A stretch of 64,000 bases of DNA, taken from contig NZ_LBHJ01000014.1 in assembly GCF_001006305.1 (NCBI RefSeq), positions 62,001 through 126,000 on the forward strand. The letters are read 5' to 3'. The notes under the pieces were generated by a model. It was not told the origin of the DNA and did not search any database. It saw only the letters and a list, made by a program, of their open reading frames with translations. The translations under genes and the position numbers were made by a program. The stretch is from Silvibacterium bohemicum (GTDB lineage: Bacteria > Acidobacteriota > Terriglobia > Terriglobales > Acidobacteriaceae). Within the stretch, counting starts at the first letter, position 1, and every line of letters begins with the position of its first letter. This document shows, piece after piece, positions 25,488 through 34,091 of the stretch.

Positions 25488-26558
25488 ATGTCTACGTTGA
25501 CTGAAAACCGCAAACCCGCCGCTGTGCGCGCCAAAGCCGTCCCTGCTCCATCGGTTAAGCATGCGGAGGTTCCCGCGATCATCCATTCCGCTTCGATTCA
25601 TCCCGGCTCGTTGCTCTCGATCTCCGATCTGTCTCTCGAAGACGTCGCTTCCATTCTCGAATCGGCGGATGAGCTGGAGGCTGAGCCTGCCATACGGCGC
25701 GCGGAACGGCTTTTCAAGCGGCGCGTGTCGCTGCTGTTTTACGAATCGAGCACGCGCACACGGACTTCGTTCGAGCTGGCCGCGAAGGCTCTGGGTGCGG
25801 ACACATCGCTGGTAAGCGCACAGTCTTCGAGCATCGAAAAGGGCGAGTCGCTGAAGGATACCGGCATCACGCTGCGCGCTCTCGGTGCGGAGTGCATCAT
25901 CCTGCGCAGTCCATTCTCCGGCTCGCCTTACCTGCTGGCGCAGGAGACGGGCCTGCCGGTGCTGAATGCCGGAGATGGCATGCACGAGCATCCCTCGCAG
26001 GCGTTGCTCGACCTGCGCACCATTCTGCAGCGACTGGAGAAGAATGGGAAAGTCTCAGACAAATTGCTGGACGGCGTGACGGTCACGATCTGCGGCGACA
26101 TCTTTCACAGCCGCGTAGCGCGGTCGAATGCGCTGCTGCTGCCGCGCCTGGGCGCACGCGTGCTGCTGTGCGGGCCAACACCGCTATTGCCGGAGACGGC
26201 TGCGGGGATGAGCCACAATGTATCGATCGAGCGTGACTTCGACAAGGCGCTGGAGCAGTCGCAGGTGGTAATGATGCTGCGCATTCAGAAAGAGCGGCTG
26301 GCGGGATTGTCTGTGGATCTCGAACAATACACGTCGCGCTATCAGGCGAATGCGGAGCGCATTGCGGCGCACGCGCCCAAGGCGGTAATCATGCATCCCG
26401 GGCCGATGATTCGCGGGCTTGAGATCACGAGTGAAGTGGCGGACGGTCCGCAGTCGGGAATCGAGCAGCAGGTGAAAAACGGGGTTGCGATCCGCATGGC
26501 GCTTGTTTTGCGCGCGGTGGGCGAAGCTGCCAAAACCGGGAAGGGTAAGGGACGGTAA
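25488..26558 (+). CDS. pyrB: Aspartate carbamoyltransferase catalytic subunit
   Basis: The 356-residue protein carries the carbamoyl-phosphate signature FYESSTRTRTSFELAAKALG and the aspartate-binding block with HPGPMIRGLE near the C-terminus. It condenses carbamoyl phosphate with aspartate in pyrimidine synthesis. Start at ATG 25488 adds an unusual N-terminal extension of about 35 residues rich in A, P and V (KPAAVRAKAVPAPSVKHAEV) before the conserved ISDLSLEDV. No pyrI regulatory subunit is nearby, so it is probably the trimeric, PyrR-controlled type. It overlaps pyrC by one base (TAATG). Confidence 0.96.
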   Translation: MSTLTENRKPAAVRAKAVPAPSVKHAEVPAIIHSASIHPGSLLSISDLSLEDVASILESADELEAEPAIRRAERLFKRRVSLLFYESSTRTRTSFELAAKALGADTSLVSAQSSSIEKGESLKDTGITLRALGAECIILRSPFSGSPYLLAQETGLPVLNAGDGMHEHPSQALLDLRTILQRLEKNGKVSDKLLDGVTVTICGDIFHSRVARSNALLLPRLGARVLLCGPTPLLPETAAGMSHNVSIERDFDKALEQSQVVMMLRIQKERLAGLSVDLEQYTSRYQANAERIAAHAPKAVIMHPGPMIRGLEITSEVADGPQSGIEQQVKNGVAIRMALVLRAVGEAAKTGKGKGR

Positions 26559-27853
26559 TGGCAGCGATTCTCATTCGGGGCGGACATCTGATCGATCCAT
26601 CGAGTGGCGTGGATGCGCCGCGCGACATTTTGCTGAACGAAGGCCGCGTGTCGGCGGTGGATGCGCCCGGCAAGATCAAGCACGCCGGGGCTGAAATCAT
26701 CGATGCCAAAGGGCTGGTGGTTGCGCCGGGGCTGGTCGATATTCACGTACATCTGCGCGAGCCGGGACAGGGATACAAAGAGACGATTGCCAGCGGCACC
26801 GCTGCTGCGGCTGCCGGCGGCTTTACCACCGTCTGTGCCATGCCGAATACGGTGCCGGTGAACGATTCTCCGGAGACCACGCGGTGGATCCTTGCTCCGG
26901 AGCGCGGCGCCTCGATTCGCGTATTTCCCATTGCGGCGGCAACTCGAGGATCGATGGGCGACGCGTTAACAGAATATGGCTCGCTCAAGGCGGCCGGAGC
27001 GGTTGCCGTCACCGACGATGGCAAGCCGATTCTCGGCGATGCCATCATGCGCGAGGCTCTCACTACAGCGGCTCGCATGAATCTTCCGGTCATCCAGCAC
27101 GCGGAGGATACGCGGCTCACCGGCGGATGCTCGATGAATGCCGGCGCGTTGGCTTTCAAGCTGGGGCTGCGCGGCATGCCCATCGAGGCCGAGTCAGGAT
27201 TGGTGGAGCGCGATCTGCGGCTGCTGGCGCAGGTGAAGGATGCGCGGGCGCATTTGCATGTGGCCCATCTTTCGACGAAGGCAGCGCTGGATGCGGTGAA
27301 GCGGGCACGGCGCAATGGCTTGCGCGTGACCTGCGAAGTCGCTCCGCATCACTTTATTTTGACCGAAGAAGCGGTGAGCCAATACGACACGCGGGCCAAG
27401 ATGAATCCGCCGCTGCGCGCGGAGGCCGACCGCGCGGCGATGATCGAAGGAATTCTCGAAGGCGCAGTGGATGCGATTGCCACGGATCACGCTCCGCATG
27501 CGGCGCACGAGAAAGAGCAGGAGTTCGAGCGCGCGCCCAATGGGATTACCGGACTCGAATCGGCGTTAGGACTCTCGATTTCCGTGTTGCATGGACGCCA
27601 CCGGATGCCTCTTGGCCGCGTGATCTCTCTGCTGAGCACGCAGCCGGCGAATGTGCTCTGCCTGAAGGGGCGCGGCTCGCTGGCGGTGGGCGCTTTCGCC
27701 GATGTCGTAATCTTCGATCCGGCGAAGAAGTGGGTCTTCAAGGCAATCGATTCGCGATCCAAGTCGAAGAACACGCCCTTCGACGGCTGGGAAATGACGG
27801 GGCAGGTGCTGACAACTATCAGCGAGGGTCGAGTCGTCTATCGGCGCAGCTGA
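26558..27853 (+). CDS. pyrC: Dihydroorotase
   Basis: The 431-residue protein is a class I (multifunctional-type) dihydroorotase. The zinc-binding HVHLREPGQ motif lies near residues 63-71, and downstream are HAEDTRLT, HVAHLST and the catalytic-Asp block ATDHAPHAAHEKEQEF. It cyclises N-carbamoylaspartate to dihydroorotate. Its ATG is fused to the pyrB stop (TAATG), so the two are translationally coupled. Metal ligands appear complete, so it should be active rather than a pseudo-DHO companion of PyrB. Confidence 0.96.
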   Translation: MAAILIRGGHLIDPSSGVDAPRDILLNEGRVSAVDAPGKIKHAGAEIIDAKGLVVAPGLVDIHVHLREPGQGYKETIASGTAAAAAGGFTTVCAMPNTVPVNDSPETTRWILAPERGASIRVFPIAAATRGSMGDALTEYGSLKAAGAVAVTDDGKPILGDAIMREALTTAARMNLPVIQHAEDTRLTGGCSMNAGALAFKLGLRGMPIEAESGLVERDLRLLAQVKDARAHLHVAHLSTKAALDAVKRARRNGLRVTCEVAPHHFILTEEAVSQYDTRAKMNPPLRAEADRAAMIEGILEGAVDAIATDHAPHAAHEKEQEFERAPNGITGLESALGLSISVLHGRHRMPLGRVISLLSTQPANVLCLKGRGSLAVGAFADVVIFDPAKKWVFKAIDSRSKSKNTPFDGWEMTGQVLTTISEGRVVYRRS

Positions 27854-27941
27854 CCTGACGTTTGTCAGCCTCGATTCGTGACAATTGATTCTTATGCCGC
27901 TGCTGGGCGGATGCCATCCTTGTTTCAGTGAGGACGGCAAT

Positions 27942-28118
27942 ATGAAAAATTTTATATCGGCGATTTCAACCCAGCTGCAGGACGAAGAAGACAATCCTTT
28001 AACCCGGGCAGCGTTTGCGGTGGGCGTGGGCCTGCTGATCGTGGCGTCGGTGCTGCCGCACAGCGAGCGGTGGACCATGTGCGGGATCGGGCTGATCGTT
28101 GTCAGCTCTTTGTATTGA
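27942..28118 (+). CDS. Small membrane protein, unknown
   Basis: A 58-residue product, MKNFISAISTQLQDEEDNPL at the N-terminus, then two hydrophobic spans (FAVGVGLLIVASVLP and MCGIGLIVVSSLY). GAGG upstream of ATG 27942 supports translation. It lies 89 bp downstream of pyrC and faces the kbl gene. No family recognised. Confidence 0.5.
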   Translation: MKNFISAISTQLQDEEDNPLTRAAFAVGVGLLIVASVLPHSERWTMCGIGLIVVSSLY

Positions 28119-28147
28119 TGGTGAGCCAAGGCAGGCCTCTGTTGTCT

Positions 28148-28173
28148 CCCATATCTCAAAATCGAGATGTGGG
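28148..28173. repeat. Stem-loop between convergent genes, REP-like
   Basis: Arms CCCATATCTC and GAGATGTGGG pair over 10 bp with one G-U, around loop AAAATC. There is no T-run, so termination is uncertain. Hairpins of the form CCCACATCTC...GAGATGTGGG are, from memory, repeated between genes in related acidobacteria. Confidence 0.4.
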
Positions 28174-28190
28174 GCACCCGAAGTGAGTGA

Positions 28191-29408
28191 TTAGACGAGA
28201 ATGCCGAGCTTGCGCGCGGTTTTGTCCAGAATGTCCAAAGCCTGATCGATCTGCCCGCGGGTATGTTCGCTGGTCATAATAGTGCGGATGCGGGCTTTGC
28301 CTTCGGGAACGGTGGGGAAGGCTATTCCAGTGGCCATGAGGCCGTTGTCGAAGAGGGCGCGTGAAAAATCCATGGTGCGGCGGCCGTCGCCGACAATGAT
28401 GGGCGTGATCGGGGTCTCGCTGGCAGGCGTAGATACTCCGCCGATATCGAAGCCCAGGCGCGCCAGCTCCTGCTTGAAATAGCGGGTGTTCTCCCAGAGG
28501 CGGTCGATGCGCTCTGGCTCCTGCTCGAGGATGTCGAAGGCGGCGATGCAGGTCGCGGTGACGGACGGCGGATGCGAGGTCGAGAAGAGGAACGGCCGGG
28601 CGCGGTGATAGAGGAAATCGATCAGATCCTTTGATCCGCAGACATAGCCGCCCAGTGCGCCGATGGCCTTCGAGAGTGTACCGACCTGGATATCCACGCG
28701 GCCGTGGCAGTGGAAGTGATCGATCGATCCGCGGCCGTTCTTTCCCAGCACTCCGGAGGCGTGAGCGTCGTCGACCATCATGATGGCTCCGTACTTCTCG
28801 GCCAGGTCGCAAAGCTTGTCCACCGGGCCGATATCTCCGTCCATCGAGAAGACGCCGTCGGTGATGATGAGCTTGCGTCCGGGCTCGTTCTGGATCTCTT
28901 TCAGCAGCTCTTCAGCGTGGGCCGCATCCTTGTGGCGGAAGACCTTGATCTTGGCGCGGGAGAGGCGCGCGCCGTCGATGATGCTGGCGTGGTTCAGCTC
29001 GTCGGAGATGATGAAGTCCTCTTTGCCGAGGATGGAGGAGACGGTGCCGGCGTTGGCGGTAAAGCCGCTCTGGAAGACCACGCAGGCCTCGACATTCTTG
29101 AAGCGGGCGATCTTCTCCTCCAGCTCCATGTGGATCTTCATGGTGCCGGCGATGGTGCGGACGGCTCCCGAGCCGACGCCGTAGTCCCTGGTGGCCTGGA
29201 TGGCTGCTTCGCGGAGCCTCGGATCTGCGGTCAGGCCGAGATAATTATTCGACGCGAGGTTGATGACCTGTTTGCCATCGTAGGTGCAGATCGGCGCCTG
29301 CATATCGTCGAGGACGCGAAGACGGAAATGGGTTCCCTTTTGCCTGAGCTCGTCGAGCTGCGCGGTCAGGTGCTGAAGCTGGGGCCGTGAAGAGAGCGTA
29401 GATGCCAT
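28191..29408 (-). CDS. kbl: Glycine C-acetyltransferase (2-amino-3-ketobutyrate CoA ligase)
   Basis: The 405-residue protein is a class II alpha-oxoamine synthase with the PLP lysine in VGTLSKAIGALGGYV and the aspartate in VDDAHASGVLG. The N-terminal NLASNNYLGL stretch is close to Kbl proteins. Kbl cleaves 2-amino-3-ketobutyrate with CoA to give glycine and acetyl-CoA in threonine degradation. The partner threonine dehydrogenase gene (tdh) is not next to it, so a role in another alpha-oxoamine synthesis (for example BioF- or Spt-like) cannot be excluded, though sequence leans to Kbl. Confidence 0.9.
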   Translation of the reverse strand: MASTLSSRPQLQHLTAQLDELRQKGTHFRLRVLDDMQAPICTYDGKQVINLASNNYLGLTADPRLREAAIQATRDYGVGSGAVRTIAGTMKIHMELEEKIARFKNVEACVVFQSGFTANAGTVSSILGKEDFIISDELNHASIIDGARLSRAKIKVFRHKDAAHAEELLKEIQNEPGRKLIITDGVFSMDGDIGPVDKLCDLAEKYGAIMMVDDAHASGVLGKNGRGSIDHFHCHGRVDIQVGTLSKAIGALGGYVCGSKDLIDFLYHRARPFLFSTSHPPSVTATCIAAFDILEQEPERIDRLWENTRYFKQELARLGFDIGGVSTPASETPITPIIVGDGRRTMDFSRALFDNGLMATGIAFPTVPEGKARIRTIMTSEHTRGQIDQALDILDKTARKLGILV

Positions 29409-29597
29409 AACGTAACCGCCTTCGTCAAAGAAAGTACCAACCTGTCATCGTACCTTGGCCGGGGGGATGAGCTGCAAGGCGGGGTCGCCCGGACGCAGTC
29501 TGAGTTGATCGCCGGAGCTTGCGCTCAGATACAATGAATGTCTGGCCGCGTCTAACCTTTGGCCGGACGTTTTGAGAGAGAGCAGAGAATCCGAAGA

Positions 29598-30590
29598 ATG
29601 AATTTGCAGTGGTTGAGGCATGGCAATTGCACGCGAACCGGAATCAAGGGCGCGGGCCTGGCGTTGGCAGCATTGATGATCTCAACCTGGACGTGCACAG
29701 GGGCAAACGCCTGGGCGCAAATTGCGACGCGCATCCAGCTCTCGACAGCACAACAGAGTGCATCCGATTCACCGCAGACGGTATTCACGGCCAAGGTTGC
29801 CGACGTCTCGGGAAGTCCCGTCAACACCGGCACGGTGAGCTTCGAGTCGGCCAAGGGCTCGATCGGCTCCGCGGTGGTTGAGAACGGAGCGGCAACCCTG
29901 ACGGTGGACTCTCTTCCTCCAGCGGCAAATAGCATTACCGCGGTTTACCAGGGCAGTGCAAACTACGCTTCCTCGTCCGCGGCCGTCACGGCGCAGGCGA
30001 CTGCTGCGCCCGCGGTGCCCGACTTCACGGTGACGGCAACTCCTAGCTCGTTGACCGTCAGCCCGGGCGGCTTTGGAACGACGGTGATTTCGATCACCCC
30101 GATCAATGGTTTTTCCGAGATGGTGACGCTGTCTTGCTCTGGCAACCCAGCTCCTTCGACCTGCGTTTTCAGCCCGACGACTGTGATTCCGGCCAACGGA
30201 GCAGTTGCCACCAGCACCCTGCAGATTCAGACGCAGGGCGCCGCTGGGAAGACGACGCTGCTCGTTCATCCGTCGGAGCAGCAGCGCAACTCTTCAGGGC
30301 ATGTCGCGTATGCCGTGGTTTTGCCGGGGATACTTGCGCTGCTCGGCATCGGCGCCCTGCGGAAGCGCTCCGGCTGGGCCGGATTGCGAGCGCTGGGATT
30401 TGTCGCGTTGTTGGCTGCGAGCGGTTTCGGGCTAAGCGCCTGCAATGTTCGCTATGATTACCTGAACAAGCCTCCGGCGGCCAACCCCGGCATCGCGGCG
30501 GGGACTTACACCATGACGCTAGCCGCGTATGGAAACGATGGAACCAGTGTCACTAGCCACACCATCAACCTGACGCTTACCGTTAATTAA
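29598..30590 (+). CDS. Exported Ig-repeat protein with C-terminal membrane and lipobox-like segment
   Basis: The 330-residue product starts with a signal peptide (GAGLALAALMISTWTCTGANAWA). It continues with a bacterial Ig-like Big_3_5 domain (TVFTAKVADVSGSPVNTGTVSF ... NSITAVYQGSANYASS), a second Ig-like region (DFTVTATPSSLTVSPGG ... STCVFSPTTV), a hydrophobic segment (VVLPGILALLGIGAL), and then LLAASGFGLSACNVRYDY. The latter looks like a lipobox in the middle of the protein, which is odd. Ig repeats of this type occur in large acidobacterial surface proteins. The function is unknown; a cell-envelope role is likely. Confidence 0.75.
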   Translation: MNLQWLRHGNCTRTGIKGAGLALAALMISTWTCTGANAWAQIATRIQLSTAQQSASDSPQTVFTAKVADVSGSPVNTGTVSFESAKGSIGSAVVENGAATLTVDSLPPAANSITAVYQGSANYASSSAAVTAQATAAPAVPDFTVTATPSSLTVSPGGFGTTVISITPINGFSEMVTLSCSGNPAPSTCVFSPTTVIPANGAVATSTLQIQTQGAAGKTTLLVHPSEQQRNSSGHVAYAVVLPGILALLGIGALRKRSGWAGLRALGFVALLAASGFGLSACNVRYDYLNKPPAANPGIAAGTYTMTLAAYGNDGTSVTSHTINLTLTVN

Positions 30591-30597
30591 AACCGGC

Positions 30598-30639
30598 AAA
30601 AGAAAAAGGCCGCCGATCCTGCGGTGGCCTTTTTCTTTT
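30598..30639 (+). terminator. Strong terminator
   Basis: An 18-bp stem with one G-U pair (arms 30598-30615 and 30622-30639) whose AAAAGAAAAA / TTTTTCTTTT ends make it work in either direction. It follows the Ig-protein stop by 7 bp. Confidence 0.9.
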
Positions 30640-30826
30640 GCGTTAAACCGGATGCTGGTGCGGGGTTTTGCCGGTCGGCCGGATGCCCGCCTGCCCGGGC
30701 GAATGCCAAATGTGCGACTGTGCGCCAACCGCCTGTATTGCAACCGAGCGTGCTTGCGCAGGATCACATCCGGTCTTGGTTCAATAGGCCAATTGCATAG
30801 TCGCTCTAAGAGTCTAGAATCCGGCC

Positions 30827-32359
30827 TTACTGCAGGCGGCAGACCTGCGCCACGCTGTTGCGATAGGGGCAAGGCATCGACGTCTCGGCGGATCGGGCCA
30901 GCAGCACCCAGTCGGCCCCGGCGGGGCGAAGCCTGGCAATGCGCTCGGCATCCGTCATGGTGTCGATTCCTTCCTGCGGATCGCGCTGCTTCGCCCACAC
31001 TCCTGCAAGGTAGGGAAAGACCACCACGACGCCTTCATCCTTGTCGTCGGCGAGCAGACTGCGTTCGGCGGTCGCGCGAAAGCCCTGAGCGTCTTCTCCA
31101 GTGATGAAAACCAGGTCGGGATTGGCGGCGAAGACGGCGTCGGACGGAGTATTGGCGCGGATCCAGAGGAAGGCCTGCTGCCAGGGATTCTTCGGATAGC
31201 TGCCGGGCAGCTCCACATGCGCGGACGCAGGGTAGGCGCCACGCTGGGCGAGATAGGAGACAGCGGCCACCACCGAGAGCAGGGCGAGCGCCATTCCCCG
31301 GGCACGAAGGCCGTGATGGGAGGAGAAGAATACGCTGCCCAGCAGACCGCCGAGGAGAATGGCTCCGACGGCATAAATCATGTGGAAGGCGCGCAGCGGT
31401 TCGAGGCGGGCGAGCACGAGCGATCCAGCCGGATGAATGAAGACGAACGCAATCAGCGTCGCCGATATTCCTAGGAGGCATGCACAGAGGCTGAGCTTGC
31501 GCAGCAGCGGATTCGTTTTTTGCCGGCTCACGGCCAAGGCAAAAAGAATCATAGGCATGCCCAGGCCGAGATCCTCCATCGCGGTCCAGCGTCCGGGAAT
31601 AAGATAACGGCGGCTGAGCACTGCTTCCCGGTACGCCGGCATTTCGGGGAGGTGACGGGTCAGGAAATAGACCAATGCAGCGGCGGTGACGGCATGCATG
31701 CAGACCAGAAACGCTGCGCGAGGGATTCCGAAGTCGACCAGGAAGAAGAGCAGGATGAATGCGGCGGCATATGCCGTCATGAGGGGATGAAGGATCGCCC
31801 CTGCCAGCAGCAGGACCACGCACCGCGACCATCGGCGATCGATAGCGGAGGCCAGCGCCAGCAACGCAATCGGAGTCGAAAACGAGCGGGCCGTCACATA
31901 CGGATCCATGAGGGCAAGGGAAGTGCCCGCCACCGGCAGCGTGAAGCACGCGGCCGCCAAAGCGACGGCGCACCAGCGCTGCGTGAGCAGGGGAAAGACC
32001 CGCTCAGCGAGAGTCCAGCAGGCCAGAAGGTAAAGAAAGATCGAGGCCAGGTGGGTGGCGAAGAGTATGAACTCAAGCGGCAGACGAGTGATGCGCAGGG
32101 TCAAGGCCGCGACATGCGCAAAGAGAGAGAGATGGGTATGAGCCAGGACGAAGGGCGCGTCAGGACGGTAAAGGCCCGGATCGGCCAGCTTCCGGATTCC
32201 GGAGACGTAGATGCCAGCATCGTCGGCAAAGGGATGGTATCCGTGCACGAACAGGGCGATGGGGGTGAGGACCGCGATCCAAAGCAGAGCGCTCTGGCTG
32301 ATGACGATGGTTCGGGTTGAAGAAAGCGGCCGGTGGGCTACAAGGTCGGGGGTTGTCAA
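30827..32359 (-). CDS. Polytopic membrane protein, possibly GT-C glycosyltransferase-like
   Basis: The 510-residue protein has a short cytoplasmic start and about 11 hydrophobic spans, with a soluble C-terminal domain (about 400-510). The first extracytoplasmic loop has YHPFADDAGIYVSG, a placement of acidic residues reminiscent of the Asp motif of GT-C glycosyltransferases. The C-terminal FLWIRANTPSDAVFAANPD block is the kind found in PMT- and YfhO-like membrane glycosyltransferases. The fold call is weak. Flanked by a strong terminator and an RND operon; no neighbour fixes its role. Confidence 0.55.
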   Translation of the reverse strand: MTTPDLVAHRPLSSTRTIVISQSALLWIAVLTPIALFVHGYHPFADDAGIYVSGIRKLADPGLYRPDAPFVLAHTHLSLFAHVAALTLRITRLPLEFILFATHLASIFLYLLACWTLAERVFPLLTQRWCAVALAAACFTLPVAGTSLALMDPYVTARSFSTPIALLALASAIDRRWSRCVVLLLAGAILHPLMTAYAAAFILLFFLVDFGIPRAAFLVCMHAVTAAALVYFLTRHLPEMPAYREAVLSRRYLIPGRWTAMEDLGLGMPMILFALAVSRQKTNPLLRKLSLCACLLGISATLIAFVFIHPAGSLVLARLEPLRAFHMIYAVGAILLGGLLGSVFFSSHHGLRARGMALALLSVVAAVSYLAQRGAYPASAHVELPGSYPKNPWQQAFLWIRANTPSDAVFAANPDLVFITGEDAQGFRATAERSLLADDKDEGVVVVFPYLAGVWAKQRDPQEGIDTMTDAERIARLRPAGADWVLLARSAETSMPCPYRNSVAQVCRLQ

Positions 32360-32491
32360 TGCGCGGGCCTCGAAAGGTTCCTTTCGGCAGAGTAATGACG
32401 TTGCTTGGCGCTGCTCATGTTCCCTTAAGAGCGACGCTCAAATTACTCCCTAAGACGCAGAATACAGGCGACAACCTAATGGTTGGATAAA

Positions 32492-32533
32492 CTGGAAAGA
32501 TTTTTTCCAGGGGGTGCCTGCGGCAGGCACCCC
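32492..32533. repeat. Two adjoining hairpins after the RND operon
   Basis: CTGGAAA-GATTT-TTTCCAG (32492-32510) is followed immediately by GGGGTGCCTG-CGG-CAGGCACCCC (32511-32533). They lie about 80 bp past the outer-membrane-factor stop on the minus strand. Either can be a weak terminator or a REP-like pair; there is no adjacent T-run. Confidence 0.5.
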
Positions 32534-32609
32534 TCAAGAACAAGTCGAGACCGGCTGGGGCTTATTGCGCGTTTTCGAGGGCAAAACGCGTCAGATCGTT
32601 CATAACAGG

Positions 32610-34091
32610 TTAGTTAAACTTCGGCAGTTGCGACGTATCCCATCCCCCACCAAGCGCCTTAATGAGCTGGACGCTGGCAGCAAACTGGCGCGTGGTTATA
32701 TCAGCCTGGGTACGTTCGTCGGCGAGCTGGGTGGTCTGCGCGGTCAGAACCTCGAGATAGGTCGTCACCCCGCCCTTGTAGCGGTTGGTGCTGATCTGGA
32801 GAGAGCGGCGGGCGGAATTGACGGCCGCCGCCTGGGTGACCGACTCGTCCTGCAGGATGCGAAGGGCTGCGAGGTTGTCTTCCACTTCCTGGAAGGCATT
32901 GAGCACGCTCTGACGATAATTGGCCGTTTGCCCCTCGTATGCTTCGCGAGCCTGGTCGGTGATCGCGTGCCGCCGGCCCGCGTCGAAGAGCAGCTCGACG
33001 GCCGAACCACCCAGGGACCAGAGCGAGCTGGGGCCCTGGACCCAGGTTCCGGCCATATCGCTGGAAAAGCCGCCGGCGCCTCCAAGCTGAACATTGGGAT
33101 AGTAAGCGGAGATAGCAATGCCGATCTGGGCGTTGGCTGCGTCCGTGCGCCGCTCCGCGCCGGCGATGTCCGGCCGGCGCTCGAGCAGCTCCGAAGGCAC
33201 TCCGGAGGGGATGGTGGGCAAGGGCAGGTCGAGCGGTGTAAACGAGAGCGAGAAGCTCGATGCCGGCGTCCCAATGAGCGTGGCGATAGCGTGTTCGAAC
33301 TGGGCGCGGGCGACGCCAACATCGATATCCTGCGCCCGTACTGTTTCCAGCTGAGTCTCCGCCTGCGCGACGTCCACATCGGTGGCGACTCCGCCTTTAA
33401 AGCGGACCTGGGTAAGCTTCAGGAAGTCGGTATCGGCTGTCACTGTGTTATCGAGGAGCCGCTTCTGGGTGTCGAGGCCGAGCAGTTCGAAGTAGTCTTC
33501 CGCCAATTCGGAGCGGAGGCTGAGCTCGACGTTGGCGAGGTCGGCGGCACTGGCCTGGGCATTGGCGCGCGCCTGTTCGACGGTGCGCCGGATCTGTCCC
33601 CAGAGATCGGGCTCCCATGAAACCTGTCCCTCGATGGCGTAGGCGCTATAGGTACGGCCTACGGCAATGCTGGGCTGATTGGCAGAGGTCTTCTGACGGG
33701 AGACGCTAGGCCCGGCGCTTACGGTTGGATAGTAATTTGCCCGGGCTATGCGGACCTGATCGCGCGCCTGCAGATATTGCTCATAGGCGGCTTTGAGCGT
33801 CTGATTGGAAACCGCGACCTTATCTTCCAGCCCAGTGAGCTGAGGATCGTTGTAGATCTCCCACCACTTGCCGCGCAAGGCGGCGTCGGATGGCTGCGCC
33901 GGTTTCCAGGTCCCGTTAGGGGGATTCGGCGGAGGGATTTCCTTGTAAGCAGTGGGAAGCGCGGGCGCTCCCGGACCGGCGAGCGCAGCGGGACGCTGGT
34001 AGTTCGGCCCCACCGTGCAGCCGGAGATCAGAACCGCGGCCGTGGCCGGCAGGAGGGCCAAGAAGATTAGGCGGATCGGCTTCATTCTCAC
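32610..34091 (-). CDS. Outer-membrane efflux lipoprotein, NodT/OprM type
   Basis: The 493-residue protein has a lipoprotein signal (LLPATAAVLISGC, cysteine 25) and the OEP repeat structure, with TVGPNYQRP right after the cysteine and the paired coiled-coil hairpins around 170-240 and 380-460. It forms the trimeric outer-membrane duct for the RND pump encoded upstream. Its ATG overlaps the stop of the periplasmic adaptor by 4 bp, so the three components are translated together. Lipid anchoring is typical of the OprM branch. Confidence 0.93.
   Translation of the reverse strand: MRMKPIRLIFLALLPATAAVLISGCTVGPNYQRPAALAGPGAPALPTAYKEIPPPNPPNGTWKPAQPSDAALRGKWWEIYNDPQLTGLEDKVAVSNQTLKAAYEQYLQARDQVRIARANYYPTVSAGPSVSRQKTSANQPSIAVGRTYSAYAIEGQVSWEPDLWGQIRRTVEQARANAQASAADLANVELSLRSELAEDYFELLGLDTQKRLLDNTVTADTDFLKLTQVRFKGGVATDVDVAQAETQLETVRAQDIDVGVARAQFEHAIATLIGTPASSFSLSFTPLDLPLPTIPSGVPSELLERRPDIAGAERRTDAANAQIGIAISAYYPNVQLGGAGGFSSDMAGTWVQGPSSLWSLGGSAVELLFDAGRRHAITDQAREAYEGQTANYRQSVLNAFQEVEDNLAALRILQDESVTQAAAVNSARRSLQISTNRYKGGVTTYLEVLTAQTTQLADERTQADITTRQFAASVQLIKALGGGWDTSQLPKFN

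Noticed and set aside
31520-32320. 266-codon plus-strand frame
   Set aside because: Antisense to the polytopic membrane protein; rich in Q, R, E and G as expected of an antisense frame of hydrophobic coding sequence.
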